Shown piece after piece: positions 1 to 9,548 of a DNA stretch of 24,213 nt; position 1 is the first letter of the stretch; each line of letters opens with the position of its first letter. The position numbers were made by a program, and so were the translations under genes. This stretch comes from an uncultured Flavobacteriales bacterium (GTDB lineage Bacteria > Bacteroidota > Bacteroidia > Flavobacteriales > Crocinitomicaceae). The stretch spans positions 1-24,213 of the forward strand of contig CAMLIF010000058.1 in assembly GCA_946479985.1 (NCBI GenBank), in the 5' to 3' direction. The notes under the pieces were generated by a model. That model saw only the letters and a list, made by a program, of their open reading frames with translations. It did no database searches and was not told the DNA's origin.

Positions 1-1450
1 AATTATTGTCATAAATGGTTGTTGTTGCAACTGCACCTTCTGTGTCGTAAGTATACATTTCATCACCGTTCCCCATTACAGATAAGGAACTCCCGCGAAC
101 ACCAAAATTCACATTGATGTTTTCGGAAACGGACCATTCATCTAAGAAAAACACTGCGTTCTCGAAAGTTTTGTTAGGAGTCAGTTTTTTCACATTGAAC
201 CCGGCTGCTTCATTTGCTTCAACCTGTCCGGTAACAATTCCATGAAGAATTGAATTCAATCCGAACTTAAACTTATGGCGCTGATTCAAATAATACTGAA
301 ATTCATGTTTTACGTTAATGTCTTCAATTTTCGACTTGATACTGAATTCGATATCATCCGTCTTGATCTTGAATTTGTAATCAAAACTGCTGTAAATGAA
401 AGATGTGTTTGAGAACAATTTAGAGTTGTAAATGTGATTCCAACGTGCTGTACCTGTTGCATTTCCCCAATCAATCCCGAAAGTAGTTCCTAAACCAAGA
501 ACATCTCTTCCGAAATAACCCGATAAATAAATCTTGTCTTTCTTCCCAAGCTTGTAATTCAATTTGGTGTTCAAATCGTAGAAATACAACTTGTTGTCTT
601 TGAAACGATCAGTCAATTTCAGGAAAACATCTGCATAGGTTCTTCTTCCGGTGATCAGGAACGAGCTTTTATCTTTTACCAATGGACCTTCAACGCTTAA
701 ACGGGAAGAAATCAAACCAATTCCGCCCCCAACGTTGTAACGCTTATTGTTTCCTTCATTCATTCTCACATCCATAACGGAAGAAAGCCGTCCGCCAAAA
801 TTTGCAGGTTGATTTCCTTTATAGAGAAATGCATCTTTCAATGCATCGGAATTGAAAGTTGAGAAAAATCCAAGTAAATGGGAAGCATTGTATACAGGTG
901 CTTCATCAAGTAAAATCAAATTCTGATCAGCTGCACCACCTCGAACATAAAACCCTGAGCCTCCTTCTCCGGCACTTTTCACACCAGGTAAAAGCTGCAT
1001 AGTTTTAATAATATCTTTTTCACCGAAAATTACCGGAAGTTTTGCAAGTTCTTTTGGGTCAAGGCGTTCAACACCCATCAACGGATCGCGCACGTTCTCA
1101 TCGGGTTGAGTACCGGAAATAATTACTTCCTCAATTTCAGTCGCTTTTCCGACAATTTCTATAATGACGTCCTTACGTACATCAGCAGAAAGATTAATCT
1201 CTTCAACGATATCCTTGTAACCCGGAAATGAAAAAATGATAGAATAAGTTCCTTGCGGAAGAGTAAGTGAATAGAAACCATATTCATTGGTTACTGTTCC
1301 CATAGAACTGCCCTTTACTCTAATTTGGGCACCAATAACATCTTCACCGTCTGATTTATCGGTAATAGTTCCGCTCAAGGTGGCGTTCGTTTGTGCGAAC
1401 AGAGAATGGGAGCAGAAAAAGATTGCAAGCAGCAGAAGCTTTGTTCTCAT
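1..1450 (-). CDS. TonB-dependent receptor with carboxypeptidase-regulatory-like N-terminus (partial, C-terminus beyond the window)
   Basis: Outer-membrane beta-barrel receptor, probably for TonB-driven uptake of an unknown ligand. Translating leftward from the ATG at 1450 gives a signal peptide (MRTKLLLLAIFFCSHSLFAQ). Next comes a carboxypeptidase-regulatory-like beta domain at about residues 22-100 (GTITDKSDGEDVIGAQIRVKG, then a GTYSIIFSFPGY stretch), then a short linker and a plug domain at about 120-240. The plug contains LPGVKSAGEGGSGFYVRGG, the DQNLILLDEAPVYN segment and a GGRLSSVMDVR stretch. Barrel strands follow to the window edge. About 483 residues are present and the family usually has 750-900, so the gene is cut by the window, not broken. 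The 90-bp gap to prfA suggests a separate transcript. The family is clear; the substrate cannot be read from the sequence. Confidence 0.9.
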   Translation of the reverse strand, partial: MRTKLLLLAIFFCSHSLFAQTNATLSGTITDKSDGEDVIGAQIRVKGSSMGTVTNEYGFYSLTLPQGTYSIIFSFPGYKDIVEEINLSADVRKDVIIEIVGKATEIEEVIISGTQPDENVRDPLMGVERLDPKELAKLPVIFGEKDIIKTMQLLPGVKSAGEGGSGFYVRGGAADQNLILLDEAPVYNASHLLGFFSTFNSDALKDAFLYKGNQPANFGGRLSSVMDVRMNEGNNKRYNVGGGIGLISSRLSVEGPLVKDKSSFLITGRRTYADVFLKLTDRFKDNKLYFYDLNTKLNYKLGKKDKIYLSGYFGRDVLGLGTTFGIDWGNATGTARWNHIYNSKLFSNTSFIYSSFDYKFKIKTDDIEFSIKSKIEDINVKHEFQYYLNQRHKFKFGLNSILHGIVTGQVEANEAAGFNVKKLTPNKTFENAVFFLDEWSVSENINVNFGVRGSSLSVMGNGDEMYTYDTEGAVATTTIYDNN

Positions 1451-1540
1451 CTAATTCAAAATTTGGGGCAAAAATGCAACCTTTAATTGATTTAGGAGGT
1501 ACATTCCACCGATATTCAAATAAATTGTGAAAGTTTAAGA

Positions 1541-2623
1541 TTATTGAACTCCTTCGCCTTTCATTTTTTCTGCATTTTCTGCCATTTTCAATGAATCGAT
1601 CATCTCCTGGATATCCCCGTTCATGAAAACTCCAAGATTGTACATGGTTTTGTTAATGCGGTGATCGGTAATCCTTCCTTGCGGATAATTGTATGTCCGG
1701 ATTTTAGCCGAACGGTCACCACTTGAGACCAATGTTTTTCGGTGGGCAGCCCGTTCATTATGCAAACGATCTAATTCTGCCTGGTACAGACGGGAACGCA
1801 ATACTGAAATTGCCTGCGCTAAATTTTTATGCTGTGAACGCCCGTCCTGACATTCAACCACGGTTCCTGTTGGAATATGCGTTAAGCGGATAGCAGATTC
1901 TGTTTTGTTAATATGCTGTCCACCCGCTCCGGATGCACGAAACGTATCTTTACGTACATCATTCATGTCCAGTTCAAAATCTACTTCTTCGGCTTCAGGT
2001 AAAACCGCCACTGTAATTGCAGAAGTGTGCACACGCCCCTGAGATTCTGTTTCAGGAACACGCTGAACACGGTGAACACCCGATTCAAACTTCAACATTC
2101 CGTAGATTCCTTCACCTTCAACACTCATGGAAACTTCCTTATAACCTTTTACGGTTCCTTCAGACGAGTTCACAATCTCATATCTCCAGCCCTTTTCCTT
2201 GAAAAACATGGTGTACATTCTGAAAATGTCCTCAACAAAAATACATGCTTCATCACCACCGGTTCCGGCACGAAGCTCTATAATGGCATTTTTATCATCT
2301 TCCGGATCTTTCGGGATCAATTGAACTTTAATATCCTCTTCTAAATCAGGACGTTTCGTTTCCAGCTCGTCGATTTCCATTTTTGCCATTTCGCGCATCT
2401 CGGGATCTGTTTCCGTTTCCAAAAGCTCTCTGGCATTCTTCAAATTATCGAGTAAGTTCTTATATGTTAAGTATGAATGATTGATTTGCTCTAAATCACG
2501 GTATTCCTTATTTAACCTGACATAGCGTTCCATATCCGAAATAATTTCCGGATCGGTTATCATTTTACCCACTTCCACGAAACGAAAGTGAATAGCTTCT
2601 AATTTATTCAATAACTCTTGCAT
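1541..2623 (-). CDS. prfA: Peptide chain release factor 1
   Basis: Class I release factor that recognises UAA and UAG in the ribosomal A site and triggers peptidyl-tRNA hydrolysis. The 360 residues match the usual RF1 length. The catalytic GGQ is at residues 234-236 in a GAGGQHINKTES context. The codon-recognition tripeptide is of RF1 type, PET at 190-192 followed by ESQGR, where RF2 would have SPF. The N-terminal helical domain, about residues 1-100, is also complete. The ATG at 2623 lies 6 bp after the purM stop, so the two genes are probably co-transcribed. The stop is TAA. Function is assigned with high certainty from motifs and length. Confidence 0.97.
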   Translation of the reverse strand: MQELLNKLEAIHFRFVEVGKMITDPEIISDMERYVRLNKEYRDLEQINHSYLTYKNLLDNLKNARELLETETDPEMREMAKMEIDELETKRPDLEEDIKVQLIPKDPEDDKNAIIELRAGTGGDEACIFVEDIFRMYTMFFKEKGWRYEIVNSSEGTVKGYKEVSMSVEGEGIYGMLKFESGVHRVQRVPETESQGRVHTSAITVAVLPEAEEVDFELDMNDVRKDTFRASGAGGQHINKTESAIRLTHIPTGTVVECQDGRSQHKNLAQAISVLRSRLYQAELDRLHNERAAHRKTLVSSGDRSAKIRTYNYPQGRITDHRINKTMYNLGVFMNGDIQEMIDSLKMAENAEKMKGEGVQ

Positions 2624-2629
2624 AATTTC

Positions 2630-3799
2630 TTAGTTGTACTGGAACTCACCAACCTCTGAGCGAACAGTTACTTGTTTGCCATCCATTACCTCAACACGAC
2701 CAATTATTTGAGCATCAATACCAAAAGATTCTGAAATAGCAATAATTTCCTGAGCTACATTCTGAGGAACATAAACTTCCATTCTGTGCCCCATATTGAA
2801 CACTTTATACATTTCCTTCCAATCAGTTCCGGACTCTTCCTGGATCATTTTGAACAATGGCGGAATCGGAAACAAATTGTCTTTGATCACGTGAACATCA
2901 TTTACAAAATGCAGCACTTTCGTTTGTGCACCGCCCGAACAATGAACCATTCCGTGAATCGAAGAACGGTGTTTATCTAAAATTGCTTTAATAACCGGAG
3001 CATAAGTTCTCGTTGGCGACAAAACCAGTTTTCCTGCATCCAGCTGAACACCTGCAATTTTCTCTGTCAATCCTTTTGTACCTGAATAAACCAGATCCGA
3101 AGGAACAGCCGCATCAAAGCTTTCAGGATATTTCTCAGCCAAAACTTTCGAGAAAACATCGTGGCGGGCAGACGTTAGTCCGTTAGACCCCATTCCACCG
3201 TTATATTCTGTTTCGTACGTTGCCTGACCGTAAGAAGCCAGTCCAACAACTACGTCGCCTGCCTGAATAGTGTGATTTGAAATGACTTCAGATCGCTTCA
3301 TACGGCAAACAACCGTCGAATCTACAATGATCGTTCTCACTAAATCACCAACATCAGCTGTTTCACCACCGGTAGAAAAAATACCGATTCCCTGCTCACG
3401 CAGAGTTTGCAATAATTCTTCTGTTCCGTTAATAATCGCAGCAATTACTTCACCGGTGATCAAATTTTTATTTCTCCCAATAGTTGATGAAAGCAGGATA
3501 TTCTCGGTTGCTCCAACACACAGCAAATCATCAATATTCATGATCAATGCGTCCTGGGCAATCCCTTTCCAAACAGAAACATCACCTGTTTCTTTCCAAT
3601 ACATATAGGCCAGGGAAGATTTGGTACCGGCCCCGTCAGCGTGCATTACAATACAATATTCAGGATCTCCGGTAAGATAGTCGGGAACAATTTTACAAAA
3701 CGCCTGTGGGAACAAACCCTTGTCTACGTTTTTAATTGCGTTGTGAACCTCTTCTTTTCCTGCGGAAACTCCTCTTAAATTGTATCGAATGTCGGACAT
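2630..3799 (-). CDS. purM: Phosphoribosylformylglycinamidine cyclo-ligase (AIR synthetase)
   Basis: Purine biosynthesis step that closes FGAM to 5-aminoimidazole ribonucleotide using ATP. The nucleotide-binding DGAGTK motif of the PurM/PurL family is at residues 55-60 and a FSTGGETADVGDLVR block follows near 140-155. The GMGSNGLTSAR segment and a C-terminal HCSGGAQTK region complete the two-lobed fold. At 389 residues it is longer than the roughly 345-residue proteobacterial enzyme; to my knowledge the longer form is usual in Bacteroidota. It begins with MSDIRYNLRG at 3799 and is the first gene of a purM-prfA pair. A weak promoter -7 box lies just upstream at 3816-3823. Confidence 0.93.
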   Translation of the reverse strand: MSDIRYNLRGVSAGKEEVHNAIKNVDKGLFPQAFCKIVPDYLTGDPEYCIVMHADGAGTKSSLAYMYWKETGDVSVWKGIAQDALIMNIDDLLCVGATENILLSSTIGRNKNLITGEVIAAIINGTEELLQTLREQGIGIFSTGGETADVGDLVRTIIVDSTVVCRMKRSEVISNHTIQAGDVVVGLASYGQATYETEYNGGMGSNGLTSARHDVFSKVLAEKYPESFDAAVPSDLVYSGTKGLTEKIAGVQLDAGKLVLSPTRTYAPVIKAILDKHRSSIHGMVHCSGGAQTKVLHFVNDVHVIKDNLFPIPPLFKMIQEESGTDWKEMYKVFNMGHRMEVYVPQNVAQEIIAISESFGIDAQIIGRVEVMDGKQVTVRSEVGEFQYN

Positions 3800-3815
3800 G
3801 ATGAAATTGAAAACG

Positions 3816-3823
3816 CGAAGGTA
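3816..3823 (-). promoter_or_regulatory. Possible -7 box for purM-prfA
   Basis: Read on the minus strand this is TACCTTCG, one mismatch from the Bacteroidota -7 consensus TAnnTTTG, 16 nt upstream of the purM ATG. No TTG is visible at the expected -33 position, so this is a weak call that rests on one box and its position. Confidence 0.3.
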
Positions 3824-3927
3824 CGAAAAACCGGGTAAAATTCACCGAAGCCTATTTATCCGATTTCGATGATGAGAACTATTCTTTTACTGCAGATGCC
3901 AGATTTAGTTAAGCTTCACCAAAACAA

Positions 3928-3958
3928 AAAAGCCCCGACTATAAAGGTCGGGGCTTTT
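3928..3958 (-). terminator. Rho-independent terminator of the OmpA-family gene
   Basis: A perfect 12-bp stem, AAAAGCCCCGAC with GTCGGGGCTTTT, encloses a 7-nt loop (3940-3946). On the minus strand it is followed by TTTTTTGTTTT. It sits 14 bp past the TAA-side end of the OmpA-family gene and isolates it from purM. On the plus strand only four Ts follow, so the minus direction is preferred. Confidence 0.85.
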
Positions 3959-3972
3959 AATATTTCTATCTT

Positions 3973-6132
3973 CTATTTGTTTGAAGGAGGTAATTTTTTA
4001 AACACCAGGTAATCCGGATTTGCAGGAGGAGCAGTTTTCGGATCGAAATCCAATGTTACCACTTTACCTTCCGTACGACGGTTATACTGTTGTAATTGTT
4101 CAAATTTCTTTTTATCCTTTTTGAACGGCGCCATATACGCTTCTGTCATCCGGACTTCCGCACGACTGGCTTCCTTATCCTGTGCTTCGAAATAGATTCC
4201 ATCTTTTAAGTACATTGTACGAGGCTCCATCTCACCTTTTCCAACCGGAATAATACGGCGAGGATCAACACCTTTTTCTTTCACAAGGTATTCATAACAA
4301 GCTTTAGCACGGTTTTCAGAAAGCACCTGGTTGTAAATTTTTCCTCCACGTGGATCCGTATGAGAACTCAACTCTAATACTAATCCCGGGAATTCATCCA
4401 GTAATGTAATTACATAATTCAATGAATCCAGAGACATGCATGAAGAATCGTTTACGAATGTCCATTTTGCCAACGGATAACGTACCTCAGGTAAACGAAT
4501 TGGTTTAATCGGAAGTAATCCCATATCAATTACGAAATCCTGGTTGAATGTTAATCCTACAGTAGTAAACTGTGCCGGAGTTTTGTTTTCGTAGTATTTT
4601 TCTTTTGCAATGGTAATGCTGTAACTACTATTCTCGTTGATGTAACGGTCGTTGTTCGGTTTTTTGTCCCAACAGATAGAACCATCTTTTGTTGTAAGTC
4701 CTTCCCAACGATCCGCTGCAACACTTCCCTGAACAACTACTTTTACTCCTTCAATTTTCGTTTGGCGTTTTTTGTCCGATAAGTCGAACACATTCACACA
4801 CAAAGAGAAGATATTCGGAGGCATTTCGTACATATAGATATCCGGGCGTAAGTTATCACCAACAACACCTTTACGCTCTGATGTAAAATAACCTTTACGG
4901 TCATCTACTTCAACCATTGCATAGTCATTGAAATCCGAATTGATCGGAGAACCATAGTTTGTTGGGTTTTCCCATTTGTTTTCAGTCCCAACTCGAGCAG
5001 CACGGAACATATCCAAACCGCCCATTCCCGGAAGTCCGTTAGAGGCGTAGATCAAATCTCCGTTTTTCGAGAATGTAGGAAACATTTCGTCTCCTGCCGT
5101 ATTGATTTCAGGACCCATGTTTTTCGGAGCCGACCAGGTACCAGCACGTTTATCGTATTCAGAACACCATAAATCTCTGCCTCCCAAACCTGAAGCGTCA
5201 TCAGAAACGAAGATCAAAAACTTACCATCTTCAGTAACACAAGGATGTCCAATTGAAACTGTATCATTGCTTTTTAACGAAAGTTTCACGGGTTTTTCCC
5301 ATTTATTTCCTCCTGCTTCTGACATCCAGATTTCACAACCCATGTTTTCTTTTTTCACATTCGGACAACGTGTAAAGAACATAAGTTTTGCACGACCATC
5401 AATACAAACAGCGCCTTCATTGTCTTCTGTATTAATTGAGTCTCCAACAATCGGAATAACTTTCGTGAACTGACCTTTTTTATCTATCTCAGCAACAAAA
5501 ATATCCGAGTAAGATGAACAAGAAATTGGATCTTCGTCTTTTCCACCCTGGATTCCGTATTTCTCAGATGTAGAAGTGAAAGCCAATTGCACGTCTTTTT
5601 TATCAATAAACATTGGGGCCATATCAAATCCATCCGTATTCAATGCACTTACATTCGTAATTGTATGGCGCGTTCTGTTTGCTTTGAACTCCTGGTTCAT
5701 CTGACAGCTTTTAATCCCGATTTCAGCACGTGCATCATCCGGAACTTTCTCCTGATACAATTTATAGTTAGCCTCAGCTTTGACAAAATCAGCCAACATG
5801 CGATACATATCTGCAGTATATAAATACACGATAGGATCTTTCTCATGGTATTTCAGCAAAATCGCTTTTTCGAACCATGTTACAGCCTGAGCAGCATCAT
5901 CAATTCTTCTAAAAGACTCTCCTGTTTTGAAAGCATATTCAGCTTTCAAAGAAAGGGCTTTTGGCGTGTTCTTAGTGATCTTCGTATAAGCGATTGCCAT
6001 TTTGGAAGCAGCTTCACAATAGTTTTCACTCGCATAAGTTAACTGGGCATCTTTCAACGCCTTTTTACTTTGTGCATTTGCATTAAGGGCAACCGAAGCA
6101 GCCAACAAAAGAATTATTTTTTTAACGTTCAT
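3973..6132 (-). CDS. PorE-like OmpA-family outer-membrane protein (TPR, PD40 propeller, CRD-like, OmpA)
   Basis: Periplasmic or outer-membrane lipid-side protein expected to bind peptidoglycan through its OmpA domain. I start it at the ATG at 6132 (MNVKKIILLLAASVALNANAQ), a typical signal peptide. An upstream TTG at 6144 would add only four residues before the signal. Order along 719 residues: TPR-like helices (about 25-150), PD40/WD40-like propeller blades (about 160-430, with repeats such as DGKFLIFVSDD and NGDLIYASNG), a beta domain resembling the carboxypeptidase-regulatory fold (about 440-540), then OmpA (about 550-670; SSHTDPRGG and NQVLSENRAKACYEYL). This order matches that known for PorE, a T9SS component of Porphyromonas. 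Many Bacteroidota encode several paralogues with this layout, so a T9SS role is an inference. Confidence 0.85.
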   Translation of the reverse strand: MNVKKIILLLAASVALNANAQSKKALKDAQLTYASENYCEAASKMAIAYTKITKNTPKALSLKAEYAFKTGESFRRIDDAAQAVTWFEKAILLKYHEKDPIVYLYTADMYRMLADFVKAEANYKLYQEKVPDDARAEIGIKSCQMNQEFKANRTRHTITNVSALNTDGFDMAPMFIDKKDVQLAFTSTSEKYGIQGGKDEDPISCSSYSDIFVAEIDKKGQFTKVIPIVGDSINTEDNEGAVCIDGRAKLMFFTRCPNVKKENMGCEIWMSEAGGNKWEKPVKLSLKSNDTVSIGHPCVTEDGKFLIFVSDDASGLGGRDLWCSEYDKRAGTWSAPKNMGPEINTAGDEMFPTFSKNGDLIYASNGLPGMGGLDMFRAARVGTENKWENPTNYGSPINSDFNDYAMVEVDDRKGYFTSERKGVVGDNLRPDIYMYEMPPNIFSLCVNVFDLSDKKRQTKIEGVKVVVQGSVAADRWEGLTTKDGSICWDKKPNNDRYINENSSYSITIAKEKYYENKTPAQFTTVGLTFNQDFVIDMGLLPIKPIRLPEVRYPLAKWTFVNDSSCMSLDSLNYVITLLDEFPGLVLELSSHTDPRGGKIYNQVLSENRAKACYEYLVKEKGVDPRRIIPVGKGEMEPRTMYLKDGIYFEAQDKEASRAEVRMTEAYMAPFKKDKKKFEQLQQYNRRTEGKVVTLDFDPKTAPPANPDYLVFKKLPPSNK

Positions 6133-6159
6133 AGCAAGGAGCAATATGTTAAAGTTTCT

Positions 6160-6167
6160 CGAATATA
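6160..6167 (-). promoter_or_regulatory. Possible -7 box for the OmpA-family gene
   Basis: Minus-strand TATATTCG, one mismatch from TAnnTTTG, 27 nt upstream of the ATG at 6132. The same octamer is the -7 box of the promoter proposed at 16659-16689. No good -33 TTG is seen at about 20 nt. Confidence 0.3.
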
Positions 6168-6301
6168 CTGTTTTTGAACTAAAAAGTTACGTTCTACAAC
6201 ATATCCGAAGGTAAATCAAGCTTGCCGAAATTAACCTAAAAATTTTAATTCTAGTACTGCGACAGCAAAAAAAATACAGTTCAATATGAAATTGTTATAA
6301 A

Positions 6302-7333
6302 TCAAATAGTTCGATTTGTATGCCACTTCTCCAGCACAGCGGCGAATCCTTCTGGTAAATCAGACTCAAACTGAAGCCGTTTTCCAGTGGTCGGATGTGT
6401 GAATCCAAGCGACTTTGCGTGAAGCGCCTGCCCTGGAAGCAACTCAAAACAATTGGAAATGAATTGCTTGTAATTACTGCTCGCCGTTCCCTTTACAATG
6501 GTATCTCCGCCATATTCCAAATCATGAAAAAGAACATGTCCTTTCCATTTCATGTGTGTTCGGATCTGATGGGTACGCCCTGTTTCAAGTTTACATTCAA
6601 CTAAAGTTACCAAACCAAATCTTTCCAGAACTTTTACATGAGTAACTGCATGCTTCCCATGATCTCCTTCAGGAAAAACGGTCATTACCTTTCTGTTTTT
6701 TAATGATCGTCCTACATGTCCTTCAATTCGCATATCTTCCGCTACATCTCCCCAAACCAACGCATGATATCTGCGCTCGGTAGTTCGTTCGTAAAATTGT
6801 CGGGCCAAATTTGTTAAAGCAAGCTCGGTCTTCGCAATCACCATGATTCCGGTGGTGTGTTTGTCCAGACGATGAACCAACCCGGGACGTCCATAATAAT
6901 TCTGAATGCCATTAGGCAGATTGTCGAAATGAAATACCAAAGCATTCACCAGCGTACCGGAATAATTTCCATAACCCGGATGCACCACCATATTGGCCGG
7001 TTTATTGAGCACAATCAATTGATCATCTTCATAAATAATATCCAGCGGAATATCCTGAGGAATCAATTCGATTTCCCGAACAGGATAAGGCATTACAATA
7101 GAAACCTCATCGAGCGGTTTTACTTTGTAATTTGGTTTTACTGTTTTCGAATTAACAAGTACGTTTCCGTTCTTAGCTGCAAACTGAACTTTGTTACGGG
7201 AAGTATTCGGCAGGCGATCAATCAGGTATTTATCAATACGGACCATTTCCTGTCCCGGATCTGCCTTAAAACGATAATGTTCAAATAACTCTTCTTCCTG
7301 TTCAGAATCGTTTATTAACTCTTCTTCTATCAT
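6302..7333 (-). CDS. rluD: RluA-family 23S rRNA pseudouridine synthase (RluD-like)
   Basis: Converts specific uridines to pseudouridine in large-subunit rRNA. An S4 RNA-binding domain covers about residues 31-90 (RIDKYLIDRLPNTSRNKVQ). The synthase core follows with NKPANMVVHPGYGNYSGTLVNAL and the catalytic motif HRLDKHTTG, where Asp157 is the expected nucleophile. ETGRTHQIRTH closes the active-site region. The 343 residues fit RluD/YlyB-type enzymes, and the N-terminal acidic extension (MIEEELINDSEQEEE) is short. Its ATG overlaps the stop of the upstream T9SS gene by 4 bp (ATGA), which indicates translational coupling in a three-gene operon. The RluD assignment within the RluA family is likely but not proven by motifs alone. 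Confidence 0.92.
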   Translation of the reverse strand: MIEEELINDSEQEEELFEHYRFKADPGQEMVRIDKYLIDRLPNTSRNKVQFAAKNGNVLVNSKTVKPNYKVKPLDEVSIVMPYPVREIELIPQDIPLDIIYEDDQLIVLNKPANMVVHPGYGNYSGTLVNALVFHFDNLPNGIQNYYGRPGLVHRLDKHTTGIMVIAKTELALTNLARQFYERTTERRYHALVWGDVAEDMRIEGHVGRSLKNRKVMTVFPEGDHGKHAVTHVKVLERFGLVTLVECKLETGRTHQIRTHMKWKGHVLFHDLEYGGDTIVKGTASSNYKQFISNCFELLPGQALHAKSLGFTHPTTGKRLQFESDLPEGFAAVLEKWHTNRTI

Positions 7334-9534
7334 TGACGAACAACTTTAGCCATCGATGGAACTCCGATAGCTTCAATAAAATACATTCCCTGTGGATAAT
7401 TCTCCAGGGAAAAGGAAGTTTCTTCTTTAGAAAGCGTTCCGATTACTTGTCCGCTAATTGAACGGACAACAGCACCCAGGTATGATTCTGCCTGTTCAAA
7501 ACGAATGGTAAACAATCCGTTGGTAGGATTCGGGTAGACCATCCAGTTAACAACGGCAGGTTTGTTTTCAAAAACACCAAGGTCATAATTATTACTTGTA
7601 GAAAACACCGGACGAATCATCGGACTTCCGGCCATGGTTGTACCAGTCCAGGTAACGCCGCCGTTCAGTGAATAGAATCCTTTTGACTGATTGTTGTTAT
7701 TCCTGTCGAAACCTACATTTAATCTGTCGGCATCTATTTGTCGGTACCCAACATAAAAAGGTGCCTGTGCGAGAGAGACAAATGTATCCGGTAAATAATA
7801 GTCCGTAAACACACCTCTTCCATCTTCGTAAACCGGGAACCGCGAATTAAAGAAATCATCTGTGTAAAGAACATTTCCGGGAACTCCGTTGTTATCTGCC
7901 CAAACTGTTAAAAGGAAAAGTTTATCCGAGACATCCGTAATTGTTGGGACAAAATGAATTTTCACACCTATCAGTGTATCCGCTTCATAAGGATCAAAAC
8001 GATACGCAAATCTGGCCTGAGTACCAGTAACCCCGTAACCCATTTCTGCAGATCCGTCGTCGTAAGCGTATTCGTTACTGAATACCTGTTTGGTATAACT
8101 GGTGTCATTTACTGCAATATGCGCGAAAGGAGCAGTAGCCGTTGCAATAATGTCGAACGTTTTTTCTTCGGCCGGAGGAGTTGTTGAGAATGAATAACCT
8201 CCTGAAAAATCATGATAGGACTGGTAAACCGTTCGCGGCCCGTAGTTCAGTTCGCCATTTGCCAAATCCTGACCTATTAATGTAAAATTACCCTCTGTAA
8301 CCCCGGCTACTTTAATATCTACATTTCCATTACTCCAGTTTTCGTCAATATTTGAACCATTACGTACTGTAACCTGCACATTCGGATTCATGTGAGTCGG
8401 ATCATTCACCCAATGATCCCAGGGCACCTGTGTATAGGTTTCAATCAACGAACCAACCGGGTACACAAATGCGAAATCTTTCAGCAATGTATCCTGGAAA
8501 CCTGATCCTGTACGAAGATAAACGTAGTCAAGATGAAACTCATCAAGCATTCCTGATAACCCACCATAATTTTTAAAGCGGAAACGAAAACCATCAGTTA
8601 AATAATTCGCCTGAGAAATCCGAATATGTCCAAGTTTAAAATCACCCAAATTACCTCCGTTCATAGCCCAAATTCGATCCCAGTCATTTTCAACATTGTC
8701 GAAGAACTCCAGCACGAGCGAATCACTTGGTTCCGGCACATCACCAAAACCCTCGCGCTGAACTATAAAGGAAAGATAAATCGAATCGTTTGGTATGTTT
8801 CCTGAAAGATCAATACACTTAGACGTGAGAAAATCAGCATAGCCAGTTGATGTAGATCCAAACAGATATGGATATCCATTCGCATCCAGGCCGTCAAATG
8901 TTGCCACACCCAGTGTCCAAGGGTTAACCGCATTCGTAAAATTGCGATAAGCCATTGAATCTACCCAGATTGCGTTCTGATCGCTTAAGTGAGCACTGAA
9001 TATGCGTGCTGAATCTTGTGTGTAATCTGGTAAATCAATAAAGATAGTATCCGGATCATTTGGAAAATCAAGTGTATCAAAGATATAATACGGCGGATAA
9101 GCATTTACCGTTGAATACTGGAGCGGATAATTTGACAAATCAGCCAATTTGACTTGTGTTGCCGTCAGGTTTGTTTCTGTATCAATTCCTGCGTTCGTAG
9201 AATATCTTTTCGTGATTTGCGAAGTAAAGGCCGCTGTTGGCGGCAACGGAACATCGGAAAGGTCCAGCATTCGAAAATACTGCTGCTCCGTTACATTCGG
9301 ATCATTAAATCCGGCAGCATGATTCTGAAATTTTGAAGTAGAAAATTCATCGAGGATCGGAAGACTTAATGTATCATAAGTGTACACAAACGTACTGTCT
9401 AACGTTTCCGTAGATTTCAAAGTGTTCTTTTTCCCTGCACCACGAGGCTCAAACCCAATCGGAACAAGTGATTCCTGCCCGAAAACAGCAGTTGTTGAAA
9501 CCAGTAATAGTAACGTTCCTAGTAATTTAATCAT
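7330..9534 (-). CDS. Secreted protein with T9SS type A C-terminal sorting domain
   Basis: Large exported protein of unknown function, 734 residues. The open frame extends further upstream into the PASTA gene, but the ATG at 9534 gives a clean signal peptide (MIKLLGTLLLLVSTTAVFGQ), so I start there. A region at about residues 200-350 looks like a jelly-roll/MAM-type beta sandwich (LVLEFFDNVENDWDRIW, then DGFRFRFKNYGG and LDEFHLDYVYLRTG). The C-terminal 75-80 residues carry the type A sorting signature (YPNPTNGLFTI, then QGMYFIEA and a final KVVRQ). This signature directs outer-membrane translocation by T9SS and cleavage of the domain. I see no catalytic motif. The gene lies 14 bp after the PASTA gene and overlaps rluD by 4 bp, so it is almost certainly co-expressed with both. 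Confidence 0.87.
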   Translation of the reverse strand: MIKLLGTLLLLVSTTAVFGQESLVPIGFEPRGAGKKNTLKSTETLDSTFVYTYDTLSLPILDEFSTSKFQNHAAGFNDPNVTEQQYFRMLDLSDVPLPPTAAFTSQITKRYSTNAGIDTETNLTATQVKLADLSNYPLQYSTVNAYPPYYIFDTLDFPNDPDTIFIDLPDYTQDSARIFSAHLSDQNAIWVDSMAYRNFTNAVNPWTLGVATFDGLDANGYPYLFGSTSTGYADFLTSKCIDLSGNIPNDSIYLSFIVQREGFGDVPEPSDSLVLEFFDNVENDWDRIWAMNGGNLGDFKLGHIRISQANYLTDGFRFRFKNYGGLSGMLDEFHLDYVYLRTGSGFQDTLLKDFAFVYPVGSLIETYTQVPWDHWVNDPTHMNPNVQVTVRNGSNIDENWSNGNVDIKVAGVTEGNFTLIGQDLANGELNYGPRTVYQSYHDFSGGYSFSTTPPAEEKTFDIIATATAPFAHIAVNDTSYTKQVFSNEYAYDDGSAEMGYGVTGTQARFAYRFDPYEADTLIGVKIHFVPTITDVSDKLFLLTVWADNNGVPGNVLYTDDFFNSRFPVYEDGRGVFTDYYLPDTFVSLAQAPFYVGYRQIDADRLNVGFDRNNNNQSKGFYSLNGGVTWTGTTMAGSPMIRPVFSTSNNYDLGVFENKPAVVNWMVYPNPTNGLFTIRFEQAESYLGAVVRSISGQVIGTLSKEETSFSLENYPQGMYFIEAIGVPSMAKVVRQ

Positions 9535-9548
9535 TCTATGTTTTTTTC

